The notes beneath the pieces are model-generated. The model ran no database searches. It was not told the origin of the DNA and saw nothing but the letters and a program-made list of their open reading frames with translations. Below, in pieces: positions 62,628 through 64,000 of a stretch of 64,000 nucleotides of DNA (position 1 is the stretch's first letter; each line of letters begins with the position of its first letter). The position numbers and the translations under genes are program-made. Source of the DNA: Verpa conica (Eukaryota; Ascomycota; Pezizomycetes; Pezizales; Morchellaceae); contig JAUFSD010000001.1 of NCBI GenBank assembly GCA_033030425.1, positions 3,224,001 to 3,288,000 of the forward strand, read 5' to 3'.

Positions 62628-62724
62628 GGGCGTATGGTTTAGGGGTATAATGTCTCATTTGCAATGCTGAATCGGCTTGTAACTCAATTTGAGACGGTCC
62701 TGGGTTCGATTCCCAGTGCGTCCA
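62628..62724 (+). tRNA. tRNA-Ala (anticodon UGC) with a 25-nt intron
   Basis: The acceptor stem GGGCGTA pairs with TGCGTCC and includes the G3-U70 pair that defines alanine tRNA; the discriminator base is A (62724). The anticodon stem TCTCA pairs with TGAGA, and the loop gives T-T-TGC-A, so the anticodon is at 62660-62662. An intron of about 25 nt (62664-62688) follows position 37, as in other nuclear tRNA introns. The T arm CTGGG TTCGATT CCCAG is perfect and contains the B box. A TTTT run at 62731-62734 can end Pol III transcription. The D stem is weak (three pairs). Confidence 0.9.
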
Positions 62725-62730
62725 GTAACG

Positions 62731-62734
62731 TTTT
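62731..62734 (+). terminator. Pol III T-run after the tRNA
   Basis: TTTT seven bases past the mature tRNA 3' end, the usual RNA polymerase III stop. Confidence 0.7.
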
Positions 62735-62811
62735 GCCTCCCCTTATTCGGCCTAATCTAAGCTAGATAATTCCAAGCTTGTCCAATTTTTTTGATATTAA
62801 CTGTTAAGATG

Positions 62812-63168
62812 TATATGTTCTGGCCCGTTGGGGGGACATCCCCTCAACGGGCAATCTTTTAGGTGCCCTACCCGTTGGAGGGACACCCATGGGGCGGACC
62901 AACAAAGTATAGCCTAATTAATACAGGCACACTCAAAAGAATAAGAATAATAGCTAGAAAATATGAATCTATCTTGAACTATATTTGTGATTTTTTTGGA
63001 TTTTATACTATGCTTTATTAAACTTGTAGGAGGCTGGAAGCTTTGTTCTGAGTATTTTTTTGTAGCCAGGAGTTATTTTATGTTGTTACCCATACAGGGG
63101 ATGTAGGCTGACCCATATAGAGGACGTCCCTCCAACGGGCACGTCCCCCCAACGGGCCAGAACATATA
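62812..63168. mobile_element. MITE-like element with perfect terminal inverted repeats
   Basis: The left end TATATGTTCTGGCCCGTTGG (from 62812) continues GGGGAC, and is the exact reverse complement of the right end GTCCCCCCAACGGGCCAGAACATATA (63143-63168). A second inner CCCGTTGGAGGGAC motif occurs near the left (62871-62884) and inverted near the right (63125-63138). The element is about 357 bp, AT-rich inside, with no coding capacity. The ends begin and finish with TA, fitting a TA target duplication as made by mariner-type transposases. It lies about 90 bp downstream of the tRNA gene. Confidence 0.82.
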
Positions 63169-64000
63169 TACCAACCGATACCCCGAGGAGGTTGGTGCAC
63201 ATAAGCCCCCAGAAAATTCCAGATGGGAGGTGATAACAATACGATACTATGGAAGACCGGATTATCAAGGGCACTACCAGTTCTTAGAGGTGCTCCCAGC
63301 TCCTCGTCAATTAGCTGTAACTATGTATTTTATACACTATACGTTATGGGTCTCGAGGAAGCCTGCCTACAGACGTACCGTAAAGTCTTCGGCCGCTATA
63401 TAAGGCTCCCACTCAGGGACCTCTGAGCAAGCAACATACGAGATCTAGTAGGTACTAGCAGTAGTACGGCCATGGTTAGGAATGCGCTCTGGTGGAGATA
63501 TAGATAAAGGTGATAAAATTTCTAATTTATGTTCTACTTGATTCTGCTAGGTATTCCCCGACTCCTTCATGAAAGTTGTTATTTTAATAGCTATAATCTT
63601 GGTGAGCCCGCTCATGCACTTTGTTGTATTCACCCTTTGCTAACTTTGGCCCCTTAGTTACTCAATAAAAGATAAGATAACGAGTCTAACAAATAACCAG
63701 TTAGTCGAATTTATACTCTTACGAGTTCGACCTACTTTGGTTTTTGTGGTTGTTATAATAATCTTATCTAGCGTTTTTAGAATATTTCCAAGCACAAAAA
63801 ATCATCAGGAATTTCATATTGGTTGGCACCTTTAGCGCCCTATAAAAAAATTAAATAGTCTATTCTAGTTAGGTATTCTCTCCCTCTACTTCTGAGAGTA
63901 AGGATAGAGGAAATTTATTACACGGTCCTAGGTGAAGTAATGGAGCAAAAATGGGTCATGAGAAAGAACAGGAGGGTATGGAAGCAAGTGAATTCTAAAA
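63169..64000. other. AT-rich right end, no gene seen
   Basis: 830 bp of AT-rich sequence. Short frames such as 63223-63426 have no recognisable content. Confidence 0.5.

Overview
The window is nuclear DNA of a filamentous ascomycete (Pezizomycotina). Introns are short, mostly about 45-80 nt, with GT..AG ends and CTAAC/CTGAC-like branch sites. The proteins are typical fungal ones: a group III G-alpha, a Hog1-type MAPK with TGY loop, an Avl9 protein, a LIM-RhoGAP, DASH Ask1, NuA4 Eaf7, Med21 and a dual-targeted carnitine acetyltransferase. The high intron number (eight in the MAPK, six in G-alpha, ten in the Avl9 gene) and long AT-rich gene-poor stretches would fit an early-branching lineage such as Pezizomycetes, but that placement is inference.

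Layout. 1-768 (-): 5' part of glycogen phosphorylase, including a 13-nt micro-exon. 2302-3709 (-): G-alpha subunit. 3710-9299: gene-free, with a long G-alpha upstream region. 9300-10806 (+): Hog1/SakA MAPK. 11529-15588 (+): Avl9-like DENN protein with a 21-residue tandem repeat tail. 16029-16981 (-): HAD pyrimidine 5'-nucleotidase. 17585-18906 (-): unrecognised two-exon protein. 20361-22631 (+): large disordered protein. 24560-27697 (+): multi-KH RNA-binding protein. 27698-32970: gene-poor. 32971-37026 (+): LIM-RhoGAP (Rga1 type). 38348/38423-40860 (+): DNA topoisomerase III. 42447-43368 (-): unrecognised protein. 43369-50529: 7-kb gene desert. 50530-51716 (-): Eaf7, divergent from 51895-55094 (+): gamma-tubulin complex protein. 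56507-58004 (-): Ask1, divergent from 58211-58787 (+): Med21. 59387-61444 (-): carnitine O-acetyltransferase. 62628-62724 (+): intron-bearing tRNA-Ala(UGC). 62812-63168: a small inverted-repeat (MITE-like) element.

There is no biosynthetic cluster or operon; this is a housekeeping and signalling region. Weak functional themes are stress and nutrient signalling (G-alpha, Hog1, glycogen phosphorylase, Cdc42 GAP), microtubule function (gamma-tubulin complex protein, Ask1) and transcription/chromatin (Eaf7, Med21). Exon structures were derived by hand; reading frame closes across every join listed. Two joins, in the RhoGAP gene and near the 5' end of the gamma-tubulin complex gene, rest on unusual introns and are flagged.

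The most interesting observations are two genes with evidence for alternative-start dual targeting (carnitine acetyltransferase: presequence plus C-terminal AKL; topoisomerase III: optional N-terminal presequence), an RGG-rich insert inside topoisomerase III, the Avl9 repeat array, the MITE-like element, two micro-exons, and a diverged dispersed repeat. I found no convincing wholly new biological system.
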